Below, in pieces: positions 20,543 to 30,380 of a stretch of DNA of 64,000 nucleotides. Numbering within the stretch: position 1 is the stretch's first letter; the number at the start of each line of letters is the position of its first letter. The stretch lies in assembly GCA_018114805.1 (NCBI GenBank), contig CP073042.1, forward strand, positions 6,369,501 to 6,433,500, given 5' to 3'. The notes under the pieces are model-generated. The model saw only the letters and a list, made by a program, of their open reading frames with translations. It was not told the DNA's origin and searched no databases. The DNA comes from Candidatus Streptomyces philanthi. GTDB taxonomy: Bacteria; Actinomycetota; Actinomycetes; Streptomycetales; Streptomycetaceae. The position numbers and the translations under genes were made by a program.

Positions 20543-21751
20543 GTGGGGAGCGCGACGGGGGAGCACGGGCGCGGCGGGTGGGCGTCCAGACGGGTGCGGC
20601 TCGGGGTGGGTCTCTGCGTGGTGGTGGCGGTCGCGGCGGGAGGGTGGCCACGGCCACCGGCACGGCGTCGGGCCGCTCCGAGGTGGACCGGCGCGAGCTG
20701 CGGCGGGACACCCAGGCGGTGCGTGTGGCCGGCGGCACCGGGGTGTTGGCGGAGGTGCGCACCTCGTACGGCCGGGCCGCGGCCCGCGCCGGCGACGGGA
20801 ACGTGGCCACGCGGCGGCCGGTGCCGTGGCGCGCGTACCTACCGCGTCGGCGGCGTCGGCCGGCCGTTCGCGGCCGTGGTGGCGCTCCAACTCGTCGGCG
20901 AGGGCAGGCTGCGGCTGACCGACCCGGTGGAACGTGTCCTGCCCGGCGTGGTGTTCGGACACGGCAACGACGGCACCCGGATCACGGTGGCCGACCTGCT
21001 GCGGCACACCAGCGGGCTCAGCGACTACGCCGACCGACTGCCGGGGGCCCGCGCACTCACGCCGGGCGCGTTCGAGGCCAGGCGCCTCACCGCGTACGAA
21101 CCGGCGGAGCTGGTGCGCCTCGCGATGGCGCGCGGGCCACGGTGGCAACCCGACCCCACCGCGCCGGTGGCGACCAAACGTTGGCGCTACTCCCGCACCA
21201 ACGACCTGCTCGTCGACCTGGTCATCGAGAAGGTAAGGTCAAGGGCCGACCGGTCGCGCGGGAGATCCACGACCGGGTGATCGCCAGGCTCGGGCTGCGG
21301 CGCACGTTCACCGCCGGCGCGTCCGCCTACCTGCCGCGACCGGCGGCCACCGGTTACACCCGCTTCCCGGGGACCGACCAGCTCACCGACACCTCGGTGT
21401 TCGTGCCGCTGCCGGACACCTCCGTCATCAGCACCACCGGCGACGTCGCGGAGTTCTTCCGCGCGCTCTTCGACGGGCGGCTGCTCGGCCAGGCGGAGCT
21501 GGCCCGGCTGAGGGAGACCACGGCCGCGCGGGACCGGCGTGTACTGGCGGCCGGTCGCCGGGTGCGACGCGGGTGTCTGGTACCACGGCGGCTCCTCGCC
21601 CGGCCACGTCGCGGCGGCGGTCGCCACCGACGACGGTCGGCGCGTGGTCGCCACCGCCGTGACCACCTGGCGCCCCGGCTCCGCCCAGCAGCGGCGCCAG
21701 GACGAGGCGACCTCGCGCCTGGTGGACCACGCGCTGTGTGACGCCCGCTAG
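20543..21751 (+). CDS. Serine-hydrolase paralogue with lost catalytic motifs, four frameshifts
   Basis: This paralogue of the preceding gene has an N-terminal hydrophobic segment (RLGVGLCVVVAVAAG). It aligns closely along VALQLVGEGRLRLTDPVERVLPG and TRITVADLLRHTSGLSDY. The SxxK site reads GGVGRPF, so Ser and Lys are replaced by Gly and Arg. The YxN site reads YSRTND. The last motif keeps HGG (GVWYHGGSSPGHVAA). The GTG at 20543 follows GAGAGGGGGACCG. Frames change near 20640, 20840, 21235 and 21540. It could be a pseudogene or a binding-only partner; several key substitutions lie well inside clean frames. Confidence 0.7.
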
Positions 21752-21828
21752 ACCGGCGCGCGGCCGGGCACCGGTGCCACCGGGCCCCGGCCGCGCGCCG
21801 GCCCGCGGCCGGCCCGCGCGGCGCGGTG

Positions 21829-22701
21829 TCAGCTCCCGGCCGTCGGCAGCGCCCGGGCCAGGAAGTCCCGGATGTGGTCGACGGCGGTCGGCAGGTGGCT
21901 CTCCAGCAGGAAGTGGCCGGCGCCGGGCACCAGGTGGATCTCGGCGTCCGGCAGGTCCCGCGCGAAGGCGCGCGCGCCGTTCGGGCCGAAGATGAGGTCC
22001 CCGGCTCCCCAGCAGCGGGACGCGACTATCCCGGAAGTAGGCGTGCAACCGCGGGTAGAGCGGCCGGTTGGTGGCGTAGTCGCGGAACAGGGCGAGTTGC
22101 ACCAGGTCGTTGCCGGGGCGGCTGACGTCGCGGTGGTCGGCCGTCCAGGTGTCCGGGTCGACGCGCTCGGGGTGGTCGACGCCGTGCAGGTACTGCCAGC
22201 GGATGGCGTCCAGGTCGAGGGCGGTACGGACCGCCGCCTCCGTCTTCGGCCCCGGGTCCTCGGCGTACGCCCACAGGGGCGCCCAGAACTCCGGGACGAA
22301 GCCGTCCTCGTGGGCGTTGCCGCTCTGAGAGATCACCGCGGTGATCGCGGCCGGGTCGCGCAGCGCGAGCCGCCAGGCGATGGGGCGCCGTAGTCCTGCA
22401 CGTATACCGCGTACCGGGAGACGCCCAGCTCGGCCAGGAGCGTTTGGGTGACGTCGGTGAGCGCGTCGAAGGTGTACGGGAAGGCGTCGGCGGGCGGGGC
22501 GTCGGAGTGGCCGAAGCCGATGTGGTCGGGGGCGATGACGCGGTACCGGTCGGCGAGCAGTGTGATCAGCCGGCGGAACATGCGCGAGCTGGTGGGGAAT
22601 CCGTGCAGCAGCACGAGGGCCGGCGCGTCGCGGGGGCCGGCCTTCCGGTAGAAGACGTGGTGCCCGCGCACGGTGGCGTACTGGTGGTGAACGTCCGTCA
22701 T
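21829..22701 (-). CDS. Alpha/beta hydrolase (epoxide hydrolase/haloalkane dehalogenase-like)
   Basis: About 290 residues. The N-terminal ALVLLHGFPTSSRMFRRL supplies the oxyanion HGFP motif, RYRVIAPDHIGFGHSD follows, and the nucleophile region is YAVYVQDYGAP, where an Asp (QDYG) takes the nucleophile place as in epoxide hydrolases and dehalogenases. The C-terminal GAGHFLLES carries the catalytic His, and the protein ends with DHIRDFLARALPTAGS. Frames change near 22390 (a short C run) and near 22020. The gene is divergent from the CGNR regulator, whose start is about 90 bp away, so it is a likely target of that regulator. The substrate is unknown. Confidence 0.78.
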
Positions 22702-22789
22702 GTCTAACCCTCTAAGTCGCCGTGATGGTTACTAGCGCCTTCAGTTGATCCGATGCGAGGTAACCTGTCAAGCGAATGAAGAGGGTTAG

Positions 22790-23369
22790 GTGGCGGGGTG
22801 GTCGGAGATGATCGACGAGGCGGTGCTGCTCGCGGCGCTGAACAGCACGCCCGTGCTGGAGGGCGAGCCGAGGGACCTGTGGGCCGATGACGCCGCGCTG
22901 CGGCAGTGGGCGCGCGAGCACGGCGGCCGGGGCGACGCGCGGGCGCTTGACTGGCTGCGGGGCGGCGCGGGACGCGCTCCAGGCCGCCACCCGCGACGCG
23001 GTGCCCGAGGCCGAGCTGCGGCGGCTGCTCGCCGAGGTCCGCCAACTGCCCGAGGTCGACGGGGCGGACCTGCGCTGGCGCCTTGCGGCGCCGCCCGAGC
23101 GGTTGCTCGCGGTGGAGTTGGTGCTCGCCTGGTACGACGTCCAGGAGCGCCGGCCCGGCCGGCTGCGGCCGTGCGGCAACGACGAGTGCCGCCTCTTCCT
23201 CCTCGACCACAGCCGCGCCAACACGGCCCGCTGGTGCTCGATGAAGACCTGCGGCAACCGCCTCAAGGTCCGCTGCCACCAGGCCGATCAACTGGTACGT
23301 CACGGCCCAGGCCAGCGCCGTGGGGGCCGCGCCGCGCGCGAACTGGCGCAGCGGCACGTGGGAGAGTAG
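22790..23369 (+). CDS. CGNR zinc-finger regulator, possibly chimeric at the 3' end
   Basis: An ABATE-type N-terminal half (AVLLAALNSTPVLEGEPRDL) is followed by the CGNR zinc finger near the end: CGNDECRLFLLDHSRANTAR then WCSMKTCGNRLK, with four Cys ligands. One frameshift lies near 22970. These proteins are predicted DNA-binding regulators. From about 23280 the sequence stops looking like the family tail and becomes antisense to a DedA gene. The last residues before 23369 are therefore probably not native. It is divergent from the alpha/beta hydrolase, which it may regulate. Confidence 0.7.
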
Positions 23370-23779
23370 ACAGGCGAGCATCACCGGAATCCGCCCCGCC
23401 GGCAGCAGCCGGGACAGCACGAGGACGGCGACGCCGTACTCGTCCAGCCTGGCGCGCGCTTGCTCAAGCCGTTCCGGCGCCGCCCGCTCGCGCAGCCGCC
23501 CCAGCCACCGCGATCCGTTCTTGGACCGCACGCCGCGCTGGCCGAGCCAGTACAGCGCCAGGTCGCCGAGGAAGGCGGCCAGCGAGGCGATGGCGAAGAC
23601 GAACAGCAGCGCCAACGGCGAGGTCTGGTGGATCGCCACCACCGCCGCCGAGCTGACCACCGCCCCTGTGGGCACCACCGGCACCAGCGAGCCCAGCATC
23701 ACGAGAGGAACAGCGAGGGGTAGCCGGCTGCCTGCTGGGTGGACTCGGGCGGTACGGCGGGGGCCAGTTTGGAGATCAC
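23280..23779 (-). pseudogene. DedA family membrane protein, truncated at its 3' end
   Basis: The DedA (SNARE-associated) motifs are present: GSLVPVVPTGAVVSSAAVVA, LAAFLGDLALYWLGQRGV, then SRLLPAGRIPVMLACLLS with the conserved R(F/L)-(I/L)PG-like site, and LAWAVTYQLIGL. About the last 50 residues expected after this are missing; the frame instead runs antisense through the CGNR gene. The likely start is GTG 23779, overlapping the stop of the MBL gene as GTGA, with a frameshift near 23705. DedA proteins are undecaprenyl-phosphate or lipid flippases or otherwise support membrane homeostasis. Confidence 0.7.
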
Positions 23780-24562
23780 CGAGCGGCCTCCAGGCGCACG
23801 CTCTCGCCGTGCCGCAGCCGGTGCACCACCGACCGCGGCGCCAGGTGGGCCGCGTGCCGTACGAACTCGTCGCCCGGCGCGTGGAACTCGTGCGGCCGGA
23901 CGGCGTCGAGCCCGATCGGCCAGAACGTGCCGTAGTGCACCGGCACCGCGCTGCGCGCCCCGAGCCGCTCCAGGGCCTGCGCCGCGCGCCGCGCGTGCAG
24001 ATGCCCCGGGCCCAGGTACGGGCCCCAGCCGCCTACCGGCAGCAGCGCCACGTCGCACGGCCCGACCACGGCGGGCATCTCGTCGAAGAGGCCGGTGTCG
24101 CCGGCGAAGTACGTGGTGGCCGCGCCGCGCAGGACGTAGCCGAGCGCGGGCGCCCGGTGTCGCCCGTACGGCAGCCGCCGCCCGTCGTGCGCGGCGAGCA
24201 CGGCCCGCACCCGCACCTCGCCGACCGTGACCTCGTCGCCGGGCAGCACCTCGGTGAGGCGCAGGGCCCGCGCGCTGGCCACCCGGCGCAGCGCCGGCAC
24301 GGCCGCGCCCGCGCCGCGCGGCACGATCAGCCGGGTGCCGGGTGCCGGGTGCCGGGTGCGCGAGCGAGCCGGGGTGGAGGTGGTCGGCGTGCAGGTGGGA
24401 GACGAGCACGAGGTCGGCCACCAGCACGCTGTCCGGCTGCACCGGGCCGCGCCGCCGCCGCAGGTGGGCCAGGCGCTGCACGAGCAGTGGATCGGTGAGG
24501 ACGTGGACTCCGGAGTCCACCACCGTCGCGGTGGCATGTCCCCATCAGGTGATCTCCACCGA
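23776..24562 (-). CDS. MBL-fold metallohydrolase with a 7-bp repeat frame break and an early stop
   Basis: A metallo-beta-lactamase fold protein of about 260 residues of the YtnP/UlaG-like group. The metal site SHLHADHLHPG (HxHxDH) is in the first quarter; TTYFAGDTGLFDEM and VPVHYGTFWP give later ligands. The GTG at 24562 follows GGGAGATCCGG. An in-frame TGA at 24545-24547 stands where the family has Trp (EIT-stop-WGHAT, expected TWWGHAT). The frame changes inside four copies of CCGGGTG at 24331-24358; three copies would keep it open. It is translationally coupled to the DedA gene downstream by a GTGA overlap. The substrate is unknown. Confidence 0.78.
24331..24358. repeat. Four tandem copies of a 7-bp unit (CCGGGTG) in a coding sequence
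   Basis: The unit repeats exactly four times. Removing one copy joins SLAHPAPGTR to LIVPRGAGA in a single frame, so the extra copy explains the frameshift of the MBL gene. Confidence 0.85.
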
Positions 24563-24883
24563 CACCCGGATCTCCCGTCTCGACGCTCTCGCACGCTGAC
24601 CGGCGTCAGCCCACCCGAGCCTAGTTCATGTGCCGGGTCGCCCGTGCGGGTGTACGGCGCGCGGCCCGCCCCGCCCGCCGGGGCCGGCCTGCACGGCGGG
24701 AGCGCGGTTCGGGCCCGGGTCCGTCAAGGCCGGGTCACGTACGGGTCATGGGGGAGGCGTGGAGGGCTGAATCCTGGTCAGGGAGGGTGGGGACCGGGCC
24801 ACCGGCCGCTGCGGGGATCGTAAGGGGCACAGAAGGTAAGTCAGCCTTACCTAGCTCCGGGGTCGGGTTGGCGGAAGGGGGGC
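24563..24883. other. Divergent intergenic region upstream of the MFS gene
   Basis: About 320 bases between the MBL gene and the exporter. No gene is supportable. It contains the perfect inverted repeat at 24834-24852, AT-richer than its surroundings. Confidence 0.5.
24834..24852. promoter_or_regulatory. Perfect 7-5-7 inverted repeat, likely operator of the exporter
   Basis: AGGTAAGTCAGCCTTACCT has perfect 7-bp arms around TCAGC. It lies 32 bp upstream of the ATG at 24884 and 87 bp upstream of the GTG at 24939. The spacing suits a TetR- or MarR-type repressor site. It does not fit the 19-bp iron box (arm spacing differs). Confidence 0.55.
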
Positions 24884-24938
24884 ATGTCGCCGCGCGCCGT
24901 GTCGCGGGTCTTCAACTCGCGGGTCTTCACCAGGGGCG

Positions 24939-26363
24939 GTGCGCCGGGGGCGCCGGCCGCCCTGGCTGCTCATGCTGCTGTCGTGCGGCGCGCAGTTCCT
25001 CGTCGTCCTGGACGCGACCATCGTCTCGGTGGCGCTGCCGCCGATCGCCGCCGCCCTCGGCTTCACCACCACCACCTCCGTCGGCTGGGTCGTCAACGCC
25101 TACACCCTCGCCTTCGCCGGCTTCCTGCTGCTCGGCGGCCGGCTCGCCGACCTGGTCGGCACCCGCGCCGTCTTCCTCACCGGGCTCGGCGTCTTCACCG
25201 CCGCCAGCCTCTGGTGCGGACTGGCCACCGCCCCCTGGCACCTGGTGACCGCCCGCGCCGTGCAGGGCCTGGGCGGCGCGCTGCTCATGCCCACCACGCT
25301 GACCATCGTGCACCTGGCCTACGCCGAGCCCGCCCAGCTGGCCCGCGCGCTCGGCCTGTGGAGCATGGTCGGGGCGGTCGGCGCGGCGGCCGGCACCGTG
25401 TGCGGCGGGCTGCTCACCGACTCGCTCGGCTGGCGCTGGGTCTTCCTCGTCAAGGTGCCCATCGGCGTCGCGGTGCTCGCCGTCGCCTGGCGCGCGCTCG
25501 CCCCGAGGCCGAGGCCCCGTACGGACGCCCCGCGCGAGCCGCTGGACCTGCTTGGCGCGCTCCTGGTGACCTGCGGGCTCGTCGCCCTCGTCTACGGCGT
25601 CGTCGCCTTCGGCGAGCCGGCCGGCGGCACGGCGCGGGCGGTGGTGTTCTCGGCCGCCGCCGTCGTCCTGCTCGCCCTCTTCGTGGCCCGCCAGCACCGG
25701 TGGGCCCGCAGCCCGCTGATGCCGCTGCGGATCTTCGGGCACCGCGCGGTCAGCGCCGCCAACGCCGTGATGTTCTGCCTGGGCGTCGGCTACCTCGCCA
25801 GCCCCGTGGTGCTCTCGCTCTACCTCCAGCACGTGCTGGACTACTCGCGCTCACGCGCCGGGCTCGGCTTCCTGCCCACCGCCCTCGCCGTGATGGTCGG
25901 CGCCCAGGTTACGGGGTGGATGACCACCCACTGGGGCACCAGGCGCACCGCCAGCCTCGGCCTCTCGCTGGTCACCATCGGCTTCCTGCTGCTCGTACGG
26001 CTCGGCCCCGACACGGCGTTCCTGCCGACCATCCTGGTGCCGCTGCTGCTGGTCGGCCTCGGCGCGGGTGTGGCCTTCACGCCGATCACCGTGGCTGCCA
26101 CCAGCAGCGTCGAACCCGCCCTGATCGGGCTCGCCTCCGGGCTGCTCAACACCACGCGGCAGGTCAGCACGGCGCTCGGGATCCCCGTCCTGACGGCGGT
26201 GGCGAACGCGCTCGGCGGGGCCAGCGGCTACGGCGTGGCCTTCCTCATCGCCGGCCTGCTCGCCGCGCTCGCCACGGCCGGGGCGGCGACGCTGCTGCCC
26301 AGGGGGCGCGGTGAGCGGGCCGGGTCCGGCGCCGGCCGAGCCCGGGCCGGCGCCGGAACCTGA
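24939..26363 (+). CDS. MFS multidrug exporter, DHA2 (14-helix) type
   Basis: An intact protein of 474 residues with about 14 hydrophobic segments. It has the drug:H+ antiporter motifs LDATIVSVALPPIA (motif D1), LLGGRLADLVGTR (motif A) and GWRWVFLVKVPIGV (motif C region). The inner membrane exporter presumably uses the proton gradient to expel toxic compounds. A better start may be ATG 24884, directly after GGAAGGGGGG, giving an N-terminus MSPRAVSRVFNSRVF and a one-base frameshift near 24950. The C-terminal tail is Arg/Gly-rich. An inverted repeat upstream suggests repressor control, but no regulator is adjacent. Confidence 0.9.
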   Translation: MRRGRRPPWLLMLLSCGAQFLVVLDATIVSVALPPIAAALGFTTTTSVGWVVNAYTLAFAGFLLLGGRLADLVGTRAVFLTGLGVFTAASLWCGLATAPWHLVTARAVQGLGGALLMPTTLTIVHLAYAEPAQLARALGLWSMVGAVGAAAGTVCGGLLTDSLGWRWVFLVKVPIGVAVLAVAWRALAPRPRPRTDAPREPLDLLGALLVTCGLVALVYGVVAFGEPAGGTARAVVFSAAAVVLLALFVARQHRWARSPLMPLRIFGHRAVSAANAVMFCLGVGYLASPVVLSLYLQHVLDYSRSRAGLGFLPTALAVMVGAQVTGWMTTHWGTRRTASLGLSLVTIGFLLLVRLGPDTAFLPTILVPLLLVGLGAGVAFTPITVAATSSVEPALIGLASGLLNTTRQVSTALGIPVLTAVANALGGASGYGVAFLIAGLLAALATAGAATLLPRGRGERAGSGAGRARAGAGT

Positions 26364-28904
26364 GCGAGAGCCCGAGCCCGAGCGTGAGCCCGAGCCCGGG
26401 GGAGCGGCGGGTGCGCGCGGCCCGCTCGGCGGTCGGCCGACGCCGGCGGCTCCGACCATGACAGGCTGGTCGGCGAGCCCGGGCACCCGCGGGCGGAAAC
26501 ACGAGGCGAGACGACGCGTACAGTGGCCCCGATGGAAGACCGTGGGCGGCACCTTGCTGCGGGTGACGGTGGTATGGGCGGTCAGCACGCTGACCATGCT
26601 CGCCCTCGCCGGCATCCTGCCCGACTTCCGACTCCAGTCAGCCGACGGCGACAGCACCACCCGGATCGCCGTCACGGCCGCCTCCGGCGCTGGCGCCTTC
26701 GGTGTGCTCAGCGCGCTGGTCTGGCCGGCACTGGTGCGCGCCCTGCTGCTGGTGCCCGTCTTCGTCCTCGGCCTCCTCGTCTTCTTCCTCAACGGCTCGC
26801 TGCTGCTGGTCGCCCTCAGCCTGATACCCGACGGGCGCGGCCAGGTGGAGCCGGAGACCGCCGCCGTCGTGGCCGCCGCCATGTCGGCCGCCTCCTCCGC
26901 GACGAGCACGGCCCTGGCCGTACGCGACGACGGCGCCTACCGCCGCCGGCTGGCCCGGCTCGCCTACCGCATGCACCGTCGCGGCGGCCTGCCCGGCGCT
27001 CCGCGCCACCGGCCGCGCTTGGCCCGGAGCCCCGGCCACCGCCCCCGGCACGGTCTTCCTCCAACTCGACGGCGTCGGCCACGACCTGCTGCGGGCCGCC
27101 CTGCGCGAGCGCCCCGCGACCCGTGGCCGGGCCAGACCCCGGCCGCCGCTCATGAAGACCCTCGCCGCCTGGGAGGGCACCACCCACACCCTCACCCGCT
27201 GGCGCACCGACTGGTCCAGCCAGACCGGCGCCAGCCAACTGGGCATCCTGCACGGCTCCACCGAGGACGTGGCCCGCCTTCCGCTGGTACGAGAAGGACA
27301 CCGGCGAGCTTATGATCAGCAACCGCCCCACCAGCGCCGCCGAACTCCAGCGCCGCGCCGCCGCCCGCGCCGGCCACCCGGGCCTGCTCGCCAAGGACGG
27401 CGCCAGCCGCGGCAACCTGTTCACCGGCGGCGCCGACCAGCTCGCCCTCGTCCTGTCGGTCGCCGGCCGACGCGGCAAGCGCAACCGCTCCCGGGCCGGC
27501 TACTTCGCCTACTTCTCCGACCCCGCCAACGCCACCCGCACCGCGGGCTCCTTCGTCGCCGAGGTCTGCCGCGAGATCGGCCAGTCCGCCCGCGCCAAAC
27601 TGCGCCGCGAACGGCCCCGCGTGCGCCGGGGCGGGTTCTACCCCTTCATCCGCGCCTTCGCCACCGTCGTCGAGCGCGACGTGGTCGTGGCCGCCGTCAT
27701 CGGCGACATGCTCGCCGGACGCAGCGCCGTCTACGCCGACCTGGTCGCCTACGACGAGGTCGCCCACCACTCGGGCCCGTACAGCCGCGACACCCACCAG
27801 GTGCTGCGCCGCCTCGACCGCAGCATCAAGCTGATCGCCAAGGCCGCCCGGCACGCGCCCCGCGACTACCGCTTCATGCTCCTGTCCGACCACGGCCAGA
27901 CCCCCGGCGAGACCTTCGCCGCGCAGTACGGGCTCACCCTGGAGGACCTGGTGCGGGCCGGCTGCGGGCTGCCGGTCCCGCGCCACGCCGAGCGCACCCG
28001 CAGCGGAGCGGCGGCCCGCGTCGCGCTGCACCGGCCCGAGAAGGCGCACGAACACGAGCAGGCGCCCGCCGACGCACCGCCCGCGCGCCCTGGACCCGAC
28101 CGCCACCACCCCCGGACCGCCACCCCCGGCCCCGGGCCGCTGCTCCGGCCCCGACGACCAGACCACCCGCCGCCGGACCACTGGCCACGCTCCCCACCAC
28201 CGCCCCCGCCGAGCCGTCTTCCGCCACCACCCCCGCCGAGTCGCAGCGCCGGCGGGACCGGGCCGCTCGTGCTCGGCTCGGGCAACCTGGGCCTGATCTC
28301 CTTCCCCGACGTGCCGCACCGGATGACCCGCGAGGAGATCGACCACCGCCACCCCGCCCTGCTGCACGCCCTCGCCGAGCACCCCGGCATCGGGTTCCTG
28401 CTCGTACGGTCGGCCGTGCACGGCCCGGTGGTGCTCGGCGCGCACGGCAGCGAACACCACCTCGCCACCGGGCACGTCGTCGGCGCCAGCCCGCTTGCCC
28501 CGTTCGGCCCCGGCGCCGCGGCGGCCGTGCTGCGCACCGACGGCTTCCCGCACGTCGCCGACATCATGGTCAACTCCGCCTACGACCCGGGCACCGGCGA
28601 GGTGCACGCCTTCGAGGACCAGATCGGCTCGCACGGCGGTCTCGGCGGCGACCAGTCCCACGCCTTCCTGCTGTGGCCGAGCGAACTGTCCCCGCCCACC
28701 GCCGACGGCACGGAACTGGTCGGGCCCGAGCACGTCCACCAGGTGCTGCGCCGCTGGCTCGCGGAGGCGGAGCGGCTCGCCTACGCGGACCGGCTCCCGG
28801 CGGCGGAGCGACTCGCGGAGCCGGTGGACGAATCCTCGGTCACACCGCGCGTGACCGGCGCTTTTTCCACGACGGAGCCCGTCGTACAGGACAAATCGCG
28901 CTGA
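26311..28904 (+). CDS. Holin-like membrane domain fused to alkaline-phosphatase-type domain
   Basis: A large membrane protein of about 860 residues, called phage holin family protein in Streptomyces, although the holin relation is weak. The N-terminal part has four membrane segments (VVWAVSTLTMLALAGILPDF, ALVWPALVRALLLVP, FVLGLLVFFLNGSLLLVALS). The second part resembles nucleotide pyrophosphatase/alkaline phosphatases: VFLQLDGVGHDLL, DWSSQTGASQLGIL, ADLVAYDEVAHHSG and LLSDHGQ supply metal-ligand Asp, Thr/Ser and His residues. GTG 26311 is used; ATG 26458 is an alternative. Frames change near 26990 and 27275. A Pro/His-rich linker (about 28080-28250) splits the catalytic part. Its substrate is unknown. 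Confidence 0.75.
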
Positions 28905-29003
28905 TTCTGCGAGCCGCTCCCGGTCCCTGACCATATTGCCCGGTCCGTCCCGTCCCACACCTTCGGGCGATGTGCGCGACCCGCACCGAGAGGCTCACCC
29001 CCC

Positions 29004-30339
29004 ATGTACGACCGCTACTCCCGCCGCTTCGGCCTGCCCACGGCGACCGCCCTGGTCATGGGCAACATCATCGGCGGCGGCATCTTGCCGCTGCCCGCCC
29101 TCGTCGCCCCGTACGGCACCGTCAGCCTGGTCGCGTTCGTCGTGCTGAGCGCGGGTGCGCTCGCGCTGGCCCTGGTCTTCGGGAAGCTGGCCCAGCGCGA
29201 CCCGCGCACCGGCGGCCCCTACGTGTACGCGCGGGCGGCCTTCGGTGACTTCGCCGGCTTCCTGGCCGCCTGGAGCTACTTGATCACCACCTGGGTCAGC
29301 AACGCGGCCCTGGCGGTGGCGGCCGTCGGTTACCTCGACGTCCTGGTCCCGGTGCACGGCGCGACCTGGCGGACCGTGCTGGCCGCGCTGGTCATCCTCT
29401 GGCTGCCCGCGCTCGCGAACCTGGCCGGCACCCCGGTACGTCGGCGCGGTGCAACTCGTCTCGATGGTGCTCAAGTTCGCGCCGCTGCTGCTGGTCGCGA
29501 TCGGCGGCCCGGTCTTCTTCGACCCGGACAACCTCGGCCCGTTCCAGGCCGGCTACCAGGGCCTGACCGGCAGCGTCTCGGCCGCGCCACCGTCCTCGGC
29601 ACGCTCGGCGCCGCACTGGCCTACCTCCTCGGCACGCTCGCGGTCTTCGGCACCGTCGCCCACGCGGACCTGGTGGACTCCACGGCGCCGTTCTCGGACT
29701 CCGTGAACGCCATGTTCGGCGGCGACTGGGGCGGCGTCGTCATCGCCTGCGCCGCGCTCGTCTCCATGACCGGCGCGCTCAACGGCTGGACCCTGATGAG
29801 CGCCCAGGCACCGTACGCGGCGGCGCGCGACGGCCTGTTCCCCGCGGCGTTCCTGCGCAGGCGGCGCGGCGTGCCGACCACCGGCGTACTCGTCGGCACC
29901 GCACTGGCGTCGCTGCTCACCGTCGCCGCCTACATGCTGGGCACCGGCGGCGCCTTCGAGACGCTGGTCCTGGTCACCACCTTCACCGCCACCGTCCCCT
30001 ACCTCCTGGCGACCGCCGCCCAGCTCTACTTCCTCCTCTCAGGCCAGCGCGACCGCGTCCGCCCCGCCCGCCTGACCCGCGACGCGGCCCTGGCCCTGAC
30101 CGCCTTCGGCTTCTCCCTGTGGCTGGTCGCCGGCGCCGGCTACGCGGCGGTCTACCAGGGCGTGCTGTTCCTCTTCGCTGGCGTTCTGGATGTACGTGTG
30201 GCTGGCGGCCCGGCGGGCCCGGGCGGGCTCGCCGGCCGGCACGGAGCCCGCGAGCGCGGCGCCCCTCGTCGAGCCACCGGGCCAGGCGCCGGCCGATCAG
30301 GTACCGGCTGGGGTGGGCGCGGGAGGCGGCGGGTCGTGA
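29004..30339 (+). CDS. APC-family amino acid permease
   Basis: About 445 residues with 11-12 hydrophobic helices. It begins FGLPTATALVMGNIIGGGIL, where the GNIIGGGI loop is the substrate-binding signature of the APC superfamily. GKLAQRDPRTGGPYVYARAA and SMTGALNGWTLMSAQAPYAAA are typical of the AdiC/arginine:agmatine antiporter branch. Frames change near 29435 and return near 29585, and change again near 30180 where AFWMYVWLAARRARAG continues. It probably transports a cationic or other amino acid. The ATG at 29004 follows GAGAGG. It ends about 40 bp before the convergent methyltransferase gene. Confidence 0.82.
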
Positions 30340-30380
30340 CCCGCGCGCGGGCCGGCCGCCGGTGCGCCGCGCGCTAGGGC

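Noticed and set aside
22704..23279. Extension of the DedA frame through the CGNR gene
   Set aside because: The residues are antisense to a better supported gene and do not resemble a DedA tail.
24834..24852. DtxR/IdeR-type iron box
   Set aside because: The AGGT/ACCT arms are 11 bases apart, not 7 as in iron boxes, so the match is only superficial.
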